Positions 11,005 to 20,400 of a stretch of 40,959 nt of DNA are shown piece after piece (the first letter of the stretch is position 1; each line of letters opens with the position of its first letter). This DNA is from Rhizobacter sp. (lineage in GTDB: Bacteria; Pseudomonadota; Gammaproteobacteria; Burkholderiales; Burkholderiaceae_C). The stretch is from positions 1 through 40,959 of the forward strand of contig JANXZN010000232.1 of NCBI GenBank assembly GCA_025355545.1, written 5' to 3'. Below the pieces are notes generated by a model. The model was not told the DNA's origin. It did no database searches and saw only the letters and a list, made by a program, of their open reading frames with translations. The position numbers and the translations under genes are program-made.

Positions 11005-11024
11005 GCGGCCCGGAGTCCGGCCGC
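11005..11024 (-). terminator. hairpin just after xerD
   Basis: A GC-only hairpin: a six-base stem (GCGGCC pairing with GGCCGC), a one-base bulge, two more pairs and an AGT loop. It lies one base downstream of the xerD stop and about 80 bases before the PAS gene. There is no T-tract, so it may only weaken read-through from xerD into the cox genes. Function is inferred from position. Confidence 0.35.
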
Positions 11025-11025
11025 T

Positions 11026-11937
11026 TCAGCCGCGCGGGTGATGCTGCGCGTGCAGCAGTTTCAGGCGCTCGCGCGCCACGTGGGTGTAGATCGTCGTCGT
11101 CGAGATGTCGGCGTGGCCGAGCAGCAACTGCACCGCGCGCAGGTCCGCGCCGTGGTTCAGCAGGTGCGTCGCGAACGCATGGCGCAGCGTGTGCGGCGAC
11201 AGCGGCACCTGCACGCCACCGCGCAGCGCGTGCGCCTTGATCAGCTTCCAGAACATCTGGCGCGTCATCGGGCCGCCGCGGCCGGTGACGAACAGGGCAT
11301 CGCTCGTCCGCCGTTTCAGGATCGCCGCGCGCGCCTCGGCAAGGTAGCGCTGCAGCCACGCATGCGCCTCCTCGCCGAAAGGCACGAGCCGCTCCTTCGC
11401 GCCCTTGCCGGTGACGCGCAGCGCGCCGTCGGACAGGCTCAGGTGCACGCTCTTCAGCCCGACCAGTTCGCTGACGCGCAGCCCGCTCGCGTACATCAGC
11501 TCCAGCATCGTGCGGTCGCGCAGGCCCAGCAGCGTGTCGGCGTCGGGTGCGGCCAACAGCGCCTCGACCTGCGCCTCGCTGAGCGTCCTGGGCACGCGCA
11601 GCGGCTGCTTCGCGCTCCTCAGCTTCAGGGTCGGGTCGGCGCTCAGCAGCTGCTCGCGCAGCGCCCAGCGGAAGTAGCGCTTGAATACCGTCAGGCGCCG
11701 GTTGCTGCTGGTCGCCTTGCTGCCCGGGTGCCGGGCGACGCCATAGGCCAGCAGGTCGGCCTCGCGCGTCGCGTCGATCGCGCGCGCGTGCTGCGCAGAG
11801 AGCCAGTCGGCGTACAGCGCCAGATCGCGGCGGTAGGCCGCGAGCGTGTTGCTGCTCAGGCCATCCTCGATCCACAGCGCATCGACGAAGCGGTCGATCG
11901 ACGCCTGGCTGGCTGCGCGCGCAGTCTCGCTCGGCAC
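11026..11937 (-). CDS. xerD: XerD site-specific tyrosine recombinase
   Basis: A 303-residue tyrosine recombinase, the normal length for XerD, which with XerC resolves chromosome dimers at dif. The N-terminal SAM-like core-binding domain covers about 10-95 (LSSNTLAAYRRDLALYADWL). The catalytic domain has Arg154 (SGLRVSEL), Lys178, His249 and Arg252 (HTLRHAFATH), His275 (LGHADIST) and the nucleophile Tyr284 (IYTHV). All catalytic residues are present. The start is GTG at 11937 with GGAG four bases upstream, one base from the stop of the upstream binding-protein gene. XerD is favoured over XerC by the segment order and LLGHADISTTTIYTHVA; neighbours give no decisive help. Confidence 0.9.
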   Translation of the reverse strand: MPSETARAASQASIDRFVDALWIEDGLSSNTLAAYRRDLALYADWLSAQHARAIDATREADLLAYGVARHPGSKATSSNRRLTVFKRYFRWALREQLLSADPTLKLRSAKQPLRVPRTLSEAQVEALLAAPDADTLLGLRDRTMLELMYASGLRVSELVGLKSVHLSLSDGALRVTGKGAKERLVPFGEEAHAWLQRYLAEARAAILKRRTSDALFVTGRGGPMTRQMFWKLIKAHALRGGVQVPLSPHTLRHAFATHLLNHGADLRAVQLLLGHADISTTTIYTHVARERLKLLHAQHHPRG

Positions 11938-11938
11938 A

Positions 11939-12910
11939 TCACTCCAGGGTCAGCTTCTGCAGCGTCACGACCGTCTTGTAGACCTCGAACTCGGCCGCGA
12001 TCTGGGCCGCGAACTGCTCCGGCGTGTTCGCGACGATCAGCGAGCCGGTCTCCTCGATGCGCTTCTTCACGGCCGGATCCTCGAGCGTCTTCCTGACCGC
12101 GGCGTTGACCTTGTCGACCACCTCCTTCGGCAGGCCCTTGGGCCCGTAGATGCCGTAGTAGGCCATGCGGTTGACCGGCTCCAGGCCGACCTCCTTGAAG
12201 GTCGGCACGTTCGGCAGCACCGCCAGCCGCTGCGGCGCGGCGACGACGATCGCGATCAGCCGGCCGTCCTTGATGAAGGGCAGCGCCGACGGCAGGTTGT
12301 CGAAGATGATCGGTATCTGGCCGGCCACCGCGTCGTTCAGCGCCGGGCCCGAGCCGCGGTACGGAATGTGCGTGATGAAGGTGCCCGAGAGGTTCTTGAA
12401 CAGCTCCATCTGCAGGTGCGCGATGCCGCCGGTGCCCGAGCTGCCGAAGCTGTACTTGCCGGGATTTTTCTTCAGTTCGGCGAGGAAGCCCTTGTAGTCG
12501 TGCGCCGGGAAGCTCGGGTGCACCGCGATCACGTTCGGCGTCGCCGCGACGTTGATGATCGGCGTGAAATCGGTCACCGGGTTGTACGCCAGCTTCGGGT
12601 TGATCGCCGGGTTCGACGCGGTCGTCGAGACCGTGGCCACACCGAGCGAGTAGCCGTCGGGCGCGGCCTTGGCGGTGTCGGTCGCGCCGATCGAGCCGCC
12701 GCCGCCGGCCTTGTTCTCGACGATCAGGGGCTGGCCCAGCGGGCCGTTGATCTTCTCGGCCAGCACGCGCGCGATGATGTCGGTGGTGCCGCCGGGTGCG
12801 AACGGCACGACCAGCTTGACCGGCTTGGTCGGGTAGGCCTGCGCCCAGGCAGCGCCCGAGGTGCCGAGCAGGGCGGCGGCGCAGGCGGCGATCAGAAATC
12901 TGAATTGCAT
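11939..12910 (-). CDS. Bug-family (TctC-like) periplasmic solute-binding protein
   Basis: A 323-residue protein with a signal peptide (about 1-23, ending AWA) and the Bug/TctC fold: [20 protein letters not shown], then [17 protein letters not shown], then the [16 protein letters not shown] region. Bug proteins bind small carboxylates or amides in the periplasm; most are orphans that may serve sensing or unknown transporters, and they are hugely expanded in Burkholderiales. No TctA or TctB membrane component is present nearby. GGAG lies eight bases before the ATG. The ligand cannot be read from the sequence. xerD starts one base after its stop, so the two may share a transcript. Confidence 0.9.
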   Translation of the reverse strand: MQFRFLIAACAAALLGTSGAAWAQAYPTKPVKLVVPFAPGGTTDIIARVLAEKINGPLGQPLIVENKAGGGGSIGATDTAKAAPDGYSLGVATVSTTASNPAINPKLAYNPVTDFTPIINVAATPNVIAVHPSFPAHDYKGFLAELKKNPGKYSFGSSGTGGIAHLQMELFKNLSGTFITHIPYRGSGPALNDAVAGQIPIIFDNLPSALPFIKDGRLIAIVVAAPQRLAVLPNVPTFKEVGLEPVNRMAYYGIYGPKGLPKEVVDKVNAAVRKTLEDPAVKKRIEETGSLIVANTPEQFAAQIAAEFEVYKTVVTLQKLTLE

Positions 12911-12995
12911 CGGTGGAATCTCCGGTGATGGGGCTCGAGACGACGCGCAAGTCTAGGGCTGTCGCCGCGCGCTGCGACAGAGCGAACACCCTGCC

Positions 12996-13013
12996 CCCGC
13001 GCCGATGCGCGGG
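12996..13013 (+). other. hairpin in leader of AEC gene
   Basis: A perfect six-base stem (CCCGCG with CGCGGG) around a six-base loop, ending 12 bases before the ATG of the transporter, in the 115-base divergent region between it and the Bug protein gene. It could affect translation initiation, as no clear Shine-Dalgarno sequence precedes that ATG. In DNA this rich in G and C, such stems also arise by chance. Confidence 0.2.
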
Positions 13014-13025
13014 CACACTCGCCGC

Positions 13026-13919
13026 ATGTCGAACGCGCTGCTGCTGTTGCCGGACTTCCTGCTGATCGCGCTGGGTGGCCTGTTGTGCCGCAAGACCGCG
13101 CTCGACCGCCCCGTCTGGGACGCCGCCGAGCGGCTGGTCTACTACCTGCTGTTTCCGGTGTTGCTGTTCAACTCGATCCTGAAGAGCCCGCTCCAGCCGG
13201 CGCAGACCTTCCATTTCGCCGTGGCCAGCGTGAGCGTCATGGCCTGCGGCATCGTCGCCGCGCTCGCGATCGGGCGCTGGCCGGGCCTGGACGCGCGCCG
13301 CCATGCCTCGGGCGCACAGACCGCCTACCGCTTCAACTCCTTCATCGGCCTGGCGCTGGCGGAACGCCTGGGCGGCGCGCCAGGGCTGGCCTTGATGGCG
13401 CTGTGCATCGGCTTGTGCGTGCCGCTCGCCAACATCGCCGCGGTCTGGCCGCTGGCGCGCCACGGCGGTCATTCGTACGGCCGCGAGCTGCTGCGCAACC
13501 CACTGATCCTGAGCACTGTCGCGGGCCTGCTCGCGAACGCCGCGGGGCTGAGGTTTCCGGACGCGGTCTCGACCACCTTGCAGCGCATCGGCCTGGCGGC
13601 ACTGCCGCTCGGACTGATGGCGACCGGCGCCGGGCTGCGCATCGGCGGGCTGAAGGCCTCGCCGGGCCTGGCCGCGGCGCTGATGGCGGTGCGCCACGCG
13701 CTGCTGCCCGCGCTCGCGATCGGCCTCACCGCCGCGCTCGCGCTGCCGGGCGAGCAGCGCCTGATCCTGGTGCTGTTCGCCGCGCTGCCGACGGCGTCGA
13801 GCGCCTACGTGCTGACGGCGCGCATGGGTGGCGACGGCGGCTATGTCGCCGGCCTCGTGACCTTGTCGACCCTGCTGGGCATGATCAGCGTGCCGTTCTG
13901 GCTCGCGGTGCTCGGCTGA
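13026..13919 (+). CDS. AEC-family (auxin efflux carrier-like) transporter
   Basis: A 297-residue integral membrane protein with about ten hydrophobic segments arranged as two halves, typical of the AEC family. The N-terminal half begins LLPDFLLIALGGLLCRK and has LVYYLLFPVLLFNSILK; the second half has RNPLILSTVAGLLANAAGL and ALPLGLMATGAGLRI; LPTASSAYVL near the C-terminus is a family signature. Bacterial members export or exchange malate, malonate or other organic acids. The start is the ATG at 13026; an in-frame upstream extension to 13005 lacks support. It is transcribed divergently from the Bug-protein gene, which may hint at an organic-acid theme, but the substrate is unknown. Confidence 0.88.
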   Translation: MSNALLLLPDFLLIALGGLLCRKTALDRPVWDAAERLVYYLLFPVLLFNSILKSPLQPAQTFHFAVASVSVMACGIVAALAIGRWPGLDARRHASGAQTAYRFNSFIGLALAERLGGAPGLALMALCIGLCVPLANIAAVWPLARHGGHSYGRELLRNPLILSTVAGLLANAAGLRFPDAVSTTLQRIGLAALPLGLMATGAGLRIGGLKASPGLAAALMAVRHALLPALAIGLTAALALPGEQRLILVLFAALPTASSAYVLTARMGGDGGYVAGLVTLSTLLGMISVPFWLAVLG

Positions 13920-13984
13920 TGCCTCGGCCACGAATCGGCCGCGGCGGGCCGAGCGCCGAGCCGCCCCAAGCCGGCCCGAATCCC

Positions 13985-14394
13985 CCGGGGAATCGACGAA
14001 CGTACCCGTTCGAGTTGTTGAAGTCGATGCCGCCGACGCTGCGCGCCTGGTTCGTGATGTTGGGCGCGAAGAGCGCGAATTCGTGCTTGTCGTCGCTCCA
14101 GTTGTAGCCCCGGCGCAGCCCGCCGAGCAGCATGGCCCGGCCGGCGAACTCGGGTGATTCGCAGAGGAAGAAGTTGACCTTGCTGCGGTAGCTCCAGTCG
14201 GTGCAGGCGAAGTACTCGCCGCCGCGGCCGGTCGGCCAGCCGCAGCGCGCGGTGACGTTGGCGACGTACTTCGGCGCCTGCCGCAGCGGGTTGCCGTCGA
14301 CCCGGAAGGTGCCGGGCACCGCACCGGGTGGGTTCGTCACGGTGCATTGGGCGCAGCCGAACACGACCAGGTCGAAGCGGCAGCGGTGGATCAT
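13985..14394 (-). pseudogene. TonB-dependent receptor, decayed C-terminal fragment
   Basis: Minus-strand translation shows FRVDGNPLRQAPKYVANVTA, then GGEYFACTDWSYRSKVNFFL, LLGGLRRGYNW, FALFAPNITNQ and VGGIDFNNSNGYV. This is the last stretch of a TonB-dependent outer-membrane receptor barrel. The usual ending, with a NEPR turn and a terminal aromatic strand, is lost: after NGYVR the frame runs into unrelated Pro/Gly-rich sequence. Everything upstream (plug, TonB box, most of the barrel, some 600 or more residues) is missing, replaced by queG, whose stop lies at the fragment's upstream edge. It is a remnant of a larger deletion or rearrangement. Confidence 0.75.
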
Positions 14395-15506
14395 CGTGCG
14401 TCTTGGGTGGATTCGGGCGCCTGCGCGAGCGCCCAGGCGATGTGCTCGCGCACCAGCGCGCTGCAGGTCTCGCGCCGCGATTCGAGCGCGCGGCGCAGTG
14501 CCGGATCGTCGCGCGCCCGAAGCGCGTTGCCCAGCGCCACCGCGCAGTTGCGTTGCCAGCGCTCGTAACCGATGCGGCGGATCGCGCTGCCTTCTGTATG
14601 GCGCAGGAAGTCGGCCTCGGACCATTCCCAGAGCTGCAGCAAGGTCGCGTTCCCGACCGACACGCGCACGTCGAAATCCGGCAAGGCGCTGCGCTGCGCG
14701 TACTTGTTCCACGGGCAGGCGAGCTGGCAGTCGTCGCAGCCGTAGATGCGGTTGCCGATCAGCGGCCGCAGCTCGACGGGAATCGCGCCCGGCTCCTCGA
14801 TCGTCAGGTACGAGATGCAGCGCCGCGCGTCGAGCCGGTACGGCGCGACGATCGCCTGCGTCGGGCAGATGTCGATGCAGGCCGTGCAGCTGCCGCAATG
14901 CGCCTCGACCGGCGCGGTCAGCGGCAGCGCCAGGTCGACATAGATCTCGCCGAGGAAGAACATCGAGCCGGCCTCGCGGTTCAGAACCAGCGTGTGCTTG
15001 CCGCGCCAGCCCAGGCCGCTCTTCACGGCGAGCTCGACCTCGAGCACCGGCGCCGAATCGGTGAATACGCGGTGGCCGAACGGGCCGATCGCGTCGGCCA
15101 GCCCGTCGGCGAGCTGCTGCAGCCGCGCGCGCAGCACCTTGTGGTAGTCGCGGCCCCGTGCGTAGATCGACAGCGCCGCCCGCGCCGGTTCGGCCAGGCG
15201 CTGCCATTCGATCGCCTGCCAGCCCTCGGCCAGCTGCTGCGGCAGGTAGTCCATGCGCGCGGTGATCACGCGCACGGTGCCCGGCACGAGCTCGGCCGGC
15301 CGCGCGCGCTTCAGGCCGTGCGCGGCCATGTAGGCCATCGCGCCGTGAAAGCCGTTGTCAAGCCACTGCAACAGACCGCCTTCCGCGTCGGACAAGTCCA
15401 CATCGGCGACGCCGATCTGTGAAAATCCGAGTTGCGCCGCGTGCTCGCGCAGCTGCGCGAGCAGCGCCTGAAGCCGATCCGAGTCCAACTGCCGAGTGCC
15501 CACCAT
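14391..15506 (-). CDS. queG: epoxyqueuosine reductase QueG
   Basis: A 371-residue cytoplasmic cobalamin-dependent reductase that makes queuosine from epoxyqueuosine in tRNA wobble position 34. Seen: N-terminal LGFSQIGVADVDL, catalytic Asp150 in FTDSAPVLE, GWRGKHTLVL, and two [4Fe-4S] clusters from CGSCTACIDICP (Cys204, 207, 210, 214), Cys230 and CDDCQLACP (Cys257, 260, 264). Length and motifs are complete. Its ATG at 15506 is back to back with the presumed tsaE start on the opposite strand, which leaves no intergenic promoter; each promoter must lie inside the other gene. Confidence 0.93.
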   Translation of the reverse strand: MVGTRQLDSDRLQALLAQLREHAAQLGFSQIGVADVDLSDAEGGLLQWLDNGFHGAMAYMAAHGLKRARPAELVPGTVRVITARMDYLPQQLAEGWQAIEWQRLAEPARAALSIYARGRDYHKVLRARLQQLADGLADAIGPFGHRVFTDSAPVLEVELAVKSGLGWRGKHTLVLNREAGSMFFLGEIYVDLALPLTAPVEAHCGSCTACIDICPTQAIVAPYRLDARRCISYLTIEEPGAIPVELRPLIGNRIYGCDDCQLACPWNKYAQRSALPDFDVRVSVGNATLLQLWEWSEADFLRHTEGSAIRRIGYERWQRNCAVALGNALRARDDPALRRALESRRETCSALVREHIAWALAQAPESTQDAR

Positions 15507-15983
15507 TTGCCGATTCTAGAAACCCGCACGCAACTCTGGCCCGACGAGGCCGCCTGCGCCGCCTCGGCCGCCGCGCTCGCCCGCCAGCGCGGCCTGGCCG
15601 AGGCCTATGTCGAACTGCACGGCCCGCTCGGTGCCGGCAAGACGACTTTCGTGCGGCATCTGCTGCACGCGCTCGGCGTCGAGGGGCGCATCAAGAGCCC
15701 GACCTACACCGTGCTCGAGCCCTATGCGCTGAGCCGCGACGGCACGCCGCTGGAGGTCTCGCACTTCGACTTCTACCGCTTCGAAGACCCGCAGGAATGG
15801 GAGGACGCGGGCTTTCGCGACGTCTTCGCCGCGCCCGGCCTGAAGCTCGCCGAGTGGCCCGAGAAGGCCGCGGACCTGCTGCCCGAGGCCGACCTGCAGA
15901 TCCACATCGAACCGCTGGCCGGCGACGCGCGGCGCGCGCGCTTCGATGCCCGCAGCGCGCTCGGTCGCGCGCTCCTGACATGA
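15507..15983 (+). CDS. tsaE: tRNA t6A synthesis ATPase TsaE
   Basis: A 158-residue P-loop ATPase, partner of TsaB and TsaD in threonylcarbamoyladenosine formation on tRNA. Walker A is GPLGAGKTTF (Gly39-Phe48). Family segments IKSPTYTVLEPY, HFDFYRFEDPQEWEDAG and LKLAEWPEKA follow. The start is uncertain: I use TTG at 15507, which gives a normal N-terminus (MPILETRTQLWPDEA). A TTG at 15432 would add 25 residues lying antisense to queG. No clear Shine-Dalgarno sequence precedes either. The stop overlaps the amiC start (ATGA), a common gene pair in Burkholderiales. Confidence 0.9.
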   Translation: MPILETRTQLWPDEAACAASAAALARQRGLAEAYVELHGPLGAGKTTFVRHLLHALGVEGRIKSPTYTVLEPYALSRDGTPLEVSHFDFYRFEDPQEWEDAGFRDVFAAPGLKLAEWPEKAADLLPEADLQIHIEPLAGDARRARFDARSALGRALLT

Positions 15984-17356
15984 CGGCACCGGCCCGCCGC
16001 CCGAACTCGCGCCGCGCCGCGCTGCGCACGATGGGCGGCGCGGTGCTGCTGCTCGGCCGCGCCGACATCGCGTCCGGCGCCAGCATCGTCGCGGTGCGGG
16101 TCTGGCCGGCGGCCGACTACACGCGCGTGACGATCGAGTCCGACGCGGCGCTGGCGCAAAAGCACTTCCTGGCCGAGAACCCGAACCGGCTCGTGATCGA
16201 CATCGACGGCCTCGAGCTCAGCCCCGCGCTGCGCGACCTGGTCGGCAAGGTGCGCGCCGACGACCCCTTCATCGCCGGCGTTCGCGCCGGCCAGAACCAG
16301 CCGCGCGTGGTGCGCGTCGTGATCGACCTGAAGCAGCCGACCGCGCCGCAGCTGTTCACGCTCGCGCCGGTCGCCGCCTACCAGCACCGCCTCGTGTTCG
16401 ACCTGTACCCGACGCAGGAACGCGACCCGCTGCTGGCGCTGATCCGCGACAAGGATGCCGCCGAACAGCAGGCCGCGAAGGCAGTGCAGGACGCGCTCGG
16501 CGAGTTCATCGGCAAGATGGGCAACCCCGTGCCGCCGCTCGCGCAAGGGCCCGGCCCGGCGCTGCCGCCGATCGCTGCAGCGCCCCTGCCCGCGCCGCCG
16601 CAGCAGACCCCGGCGCCGCTGCCGCCCGCGGTCCAGGGCAGGATCGACCGGCTGATCGTCGTCGCGATCGACCCCGGCCACGGCGGCGAAGACCCGGGTG
16701 CCAGCGGCCCCAGCGGCCTGCACGAGAAGGACGTGGTGCTGAAGATCGCGCTGCAATTGCGCGAGCGCATCAACACGCTGCCGAACATGCGCGCGATGCT
16801 GACCCGCGACGCCGATTTCTTCGTGCCGCTGCACGACCGGGTGCGCAAGGCGCAGCGCGTGCAGGCCGATCTGTTCGTCTCGATCCACGCCGATGCCTTC
16901 ATCACGCCGCAGGCGCGCGGCGCGTCGGTGTTCGCGCTCAGCCAGGGCGGCGCGACGAGCGCCGCGGCGCGCTGGATGGCGAACCGCGAGAACGCCGCCG
17001 ACGCGATCGGCGGCGTCAACATCAAGGCGAAAGACGCGAGCGTGCTGCGCGCGCTGCTCGACATGAGCACGACCGCGCAGATCCGCGACAGCCTCAGGCT
17101 CGGCGGCGAGGTGCTCGGCCAGATCGGCCGCGTCGGCAAGCTGCACAAGGGCAGCGTCGAGCAGGCCGGCTTCGCGGTGCTGAAGGCGCCCGACATCCCG
17201 TCGATCCTGGTCGAGTCGGCCTTCATCTCGAACCCCGAGGAAGAGGCCAGGCTGCGCGACCCGCAGTATCAAACGCAACTGGTGAACGCGCTGGCGCTGG
17301 GCATCCAGCGCTACTTCGCGAAGAACCCGCCGCTGGCGCGCTCGCGCCAGCTGTAA
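15980..17356 (+). CDS. amiC: N-acetylmuramoyl-L-alanine amidase AmiC
   Basis: A 458-residue periplasmic cell-wall amidase that splits daughter cells by cutting the stem peptide from N-acetylmuramic acid. The N-terminus has a twin-arginine signal (NSRRAALRTMGG then a hydrophobic run). An AMIN domain covers about 35-145 and a Pro/Ala-rich linker about 183-220. The Amidase_3 domain has zinc ligands His234 (DPGHGGEDPG), Glu249 (HEKD) and His303 (SIHADAF), plus the catalytic Glu412 (LVESAFISN). The start overlaps tsaE by four bases. It is the final gene before the signalling operon. Confidence 0.93.
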   Translation: MTAPARRPNSRRAALRTMGGAVLLLGRADIASGASIVAVRVWPAADYTRVTIESDAALAQKHFLAENPNRLVIDIDGLELSPALRDLVGKVRADDPFIAGVRAGQNQPRVVRVVIDLKQPTAPQLFTLAPVAAYQHRLVFDLYPTQERDPLLALIRDKDAAEQQAAKAVQDALGEFIGKMGNPVPPLAQGPGPALPPIAAAPLPAPPQQTPAPLPPAVQGRIDRLIVVAIDPGHGGEDPGASGPSGLHEKDVVLKIALQLRERINTLPNMRAMLTRDADFFVPLHDRVRKAQRVQADLFVSIHADAFITPQARGASVFALSQGGATSAAARWMANRENAADAIGGVNIKAKDASVLRALLDMSTTAQIRDSLRLGGEVLGQIGRVGKLHKGSVEQAGFAVLKAPDIPSILVESAFISNPEEEARLRDPQYQTQLVNALALGIQRYFAKNPPLARSRQL

Positions 17357-17391
17357 GCGCCGGACCTTACCGCCGGTTACGCCTGTAGACT

Positions 17392-17404
17392 GCGGCCGGG
17401 CCGC
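17392..17404 (+). other. GC hairpin between amiC and the kinase operon
   Basis: GCGGC-CGG-GCCGC, a perfect five-base stem with a three-base loop, 36 bases after the amiC stop and 54 bases before the first kinase ATG. It may be a weak terminator for amiC or part of the kinase leader. No T-tract, clear sigma-70 promoter or strong Shine-Dalgarno sequence was seen in this 101-base gap. Confidence 0.2.
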
Positions 17405-17457
17405 GCCGACGCGCTGCCCCGTTTCCCTCCACGGCCAAAGCTTGGTTCGAGCAACGC

Positions 17458-20400
17458 ATGCCCGGTTCACGGAAGACAGCCGCGGCTCCACGCCGCCCTA
17501 GCGCATTGCGCCCGCGCGGGCCGGCCGCAGCCGTGGCCGAGGTCGCGGCACTGGCCTGGTCCGGGCGCCAGCAGCAGGCGATCGCCGCGGCGACGCAGGC
17601 GCTGGCGTCGGCAGCGCTCGACGTCGACGAGCGCATCGCCTTGCTCGACGAGCGCGCCGAGAGCCACCTCGCGATCGGCGAAGCCGCTGAGGCGATGGCC
17701 GATGCGCAGGCGATGCTCGCGCTCGCGCGCGGCGCCGGCGCGGCCGCGCCGATGGCGCGCGCGCTGTGCCGGCTGTCGCAGATGCAGGTCCGCCAGGGTG
17801 ACCACCGGGACGCCGCTCGCGCGGCGCGTGCCGCGCTGGCCGCGGCGCGCCATTCGGGTGAGGCTGGGCTCGAGGCGCTCGCCCTGCTGCGGCTGGCCGA
17901 GGCGCAGTGGCGCGGTCGCGATGCCCGCGCCAGCCTTCGCCGCGCCGAGCAGGCCGCCGTGCTGTTCGAGCAGCTCGGCGACCCCCTCTGGCAGGGCCGT
18001 TCGCTGTGGTTGCAGGCGGTCGCGTTGGACCAACTCGGCAGCACGGCCGAGTCCGCGGCGGCGGCCGGGCGCGCGCTGGCGCTGGCCGAACGGACGGGTG
18101 ACAACGCCGGCCTGGGCAGCGCCCGCAACCTGGTCTGGCGCCAACACCCTGACCTGGCCCTGCGCCTGAAAGGCCTGCAGCAGGCGGTGGCCGCCTTCGG
18201 TGCGGCGGGCCATACCGACCGGCAACGCAGCACTGGTCACAACCTGGCCATGGCCTACGGTGCCATCGGCTTGTACCCGCGGGCGCGCCGCATGGTGCTG
18301 GAGGTGCTCGACACCGGGCCGCGCATCGGGAACCCGAGATCGCGCGCGGTGTCGGCTGCATTTGCGGCAGAGATCGAGGCCCTCTCGAGCGAACCCGAAC
18401 GCGCCCGCGCCTGGTGCGCCGAGATGGTCCGGCTCAATCGAGGCCTGGGCGACCGCGATCTGACCTGGCATGAGCCCTACATCGACTACCTGATCGCCGC
18501 GGACGCCGGCGACCTGAAGCGATGGCGACGCTCGGCCCAGGCCGCGGTGGACGCGGCGCAGGGCCTTGCGGACAACAGCTTCCAGATCATTGCGCTGGGC
18601 GCGCTGGCCCAGGCCTGGCTCGCGTCGGGCCAGCCCCGCCGGGCGATCGCCGCATCGGTGCGCGCCGACAAGCTCATCGATGCGCGCGCCACCCCCACGC
18701 TGATCGGGCTGGCCTCGCCCGTGCCGGCCTGGTGGGCGCAGGCGCAGGCGCTGCGCGCCCTCGGGAGCGAGGCCGCTGCGGTCGAACCCTTGGAACGCGC
18801 CTACCGCTTCATCTGCGACGGCGTGGCCACGCTCAGCGACGAAGGCCTGCGTCGCAGCTGGTTCAACAAGGTCGCCGAACACCGCGACGTGATCAAGGCC
18901 TGGCGTGCCGAGGCGCAGCGACGCGGCGTACCAGCCGATGCGCAACTGCCGCACCTGCAGGCAGAGTCCGATCTGCGCGAGCCCTTCGAGCGCCTCGTCG
19001 ACACCGGTTTGCGCCTGAACGAGCTGCGCGGCGCAGCACAGCTGCACGAGTTCCTGATCGAGGAGGCGACCGAACTCTCGGGCGCCGAGCGCGTGCTCCT
19101 GGTGCTGGAAACGCCCACCGGGCCGAGCCTGGCCGGCGCGATGCTGCCGCGCGGCGAAGACGGGGCCGCACTGCTGCGCGCCATCACGCCGTGGTTGGAC
19201 GATGCGCGCCGCACCCGCCGCGTGAGCCTGCACCACGGCCCGGAGGGCGCCGAGCCGATCGACCAGCGCTCGTGCCTGATCGCCCCGCTGATCGCACAGC
19301 ACGACTTGCTCGGCTTCCTCTACGCCGATATCGAAGGCGCGTTCGGCCGCTTCCACACCGCCGATCGCGACCTGCTGGCGATGCTCGCCAGCCAGGCCGC
19401 CGTGACGCTGGCCAACCTGCGCATCACCGCCGGCCTCGAGGGCAAGGTGGTCGAGCGCACCGCGCAGCTCGAGCAGCGCGCCGACGAGCTGGCGCTGATC
19501 AACGACATCCAGCAGGGCATCGCCGGCGAGCTGGGCTTCCAGGCGATCATCGACCTGGTCGGCGACCAGCTGCGTGCGCTGTTCCGGACCGGCGACATGA
19601 GCATCCGCTGGTGGGACGAGGACGCCAACCTGCTGCACCAGCTCTACGCGTTCGAGCACGGCGCGCGCCTGAACATGCCCCCTCGGCCGCCGCGACCGTT
19701 GCAGCTGAAGATGCTGCGCGAGCGCACGATCAACGTGGTGAATTCGCGCGCCGAGCAGGAAGCGCTCGGCATCTCGGCCCAAGCGGGCACCGACCAGGCG
19801 CACTCGATCGTCGCCGTGCCGATCCTCGGCAGCGCGCGCTCGCTGGGCCTGATCCTGCTTGAGGACCACGAGCGCGAACACGCGTTCGGCGACGCGGAGG
19901 TGCGGCTGCTGAGCACGGTGGCGGCCAGCATGGGCGTCGCGCTCGAGAACGCGCGGCTGTTCGACGAGACCCAGCGGCTGCTGAAGGAGACCGAAGCGCG
20001 CAACGGCGAGCTCGCGGTGATCAACAGCATCCAGCACGCGGTGGGCGCTGAACTCGACTTCCAGGCGATCGTCGACACCGTCGGCGACAAATTGCGCGAG
20101 GTCTTCGCCACGGGCGACATCAGCATCAACTGGTGGGACGAGAGCACCGGGCTGCTTCATGGTCTGTACGCCTTCGAGCACGGCGTGCGTCTGGCCGTGG
20201 CGACCCATGCGCCGCCGCCCGGTAGTGGCCAGGACCGCTTCTTCCGCGAGCGCAAGGTCTTGGTCGTGAACTCGCGCGCCGAGCAGGCGGCGCTCGGCAT
20301 CCTGACCCAGCCCGGCACGGACCAGTCGCGCTCGATGCTGGCCGTGCCGCTGCTGGCCGGCGATCGAATCTTCGGTCAGGTCCTGCTCGAGAACCACGAG

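Noticed and set aside
13885-13984. Continuation of the TonB-receptor frame to its downstream stop
   Set aside because: Similarity ends near 13985; beyond that the frame is Pro/Gly/Arg-rich and then antisense to the AEC transporter 3' end.
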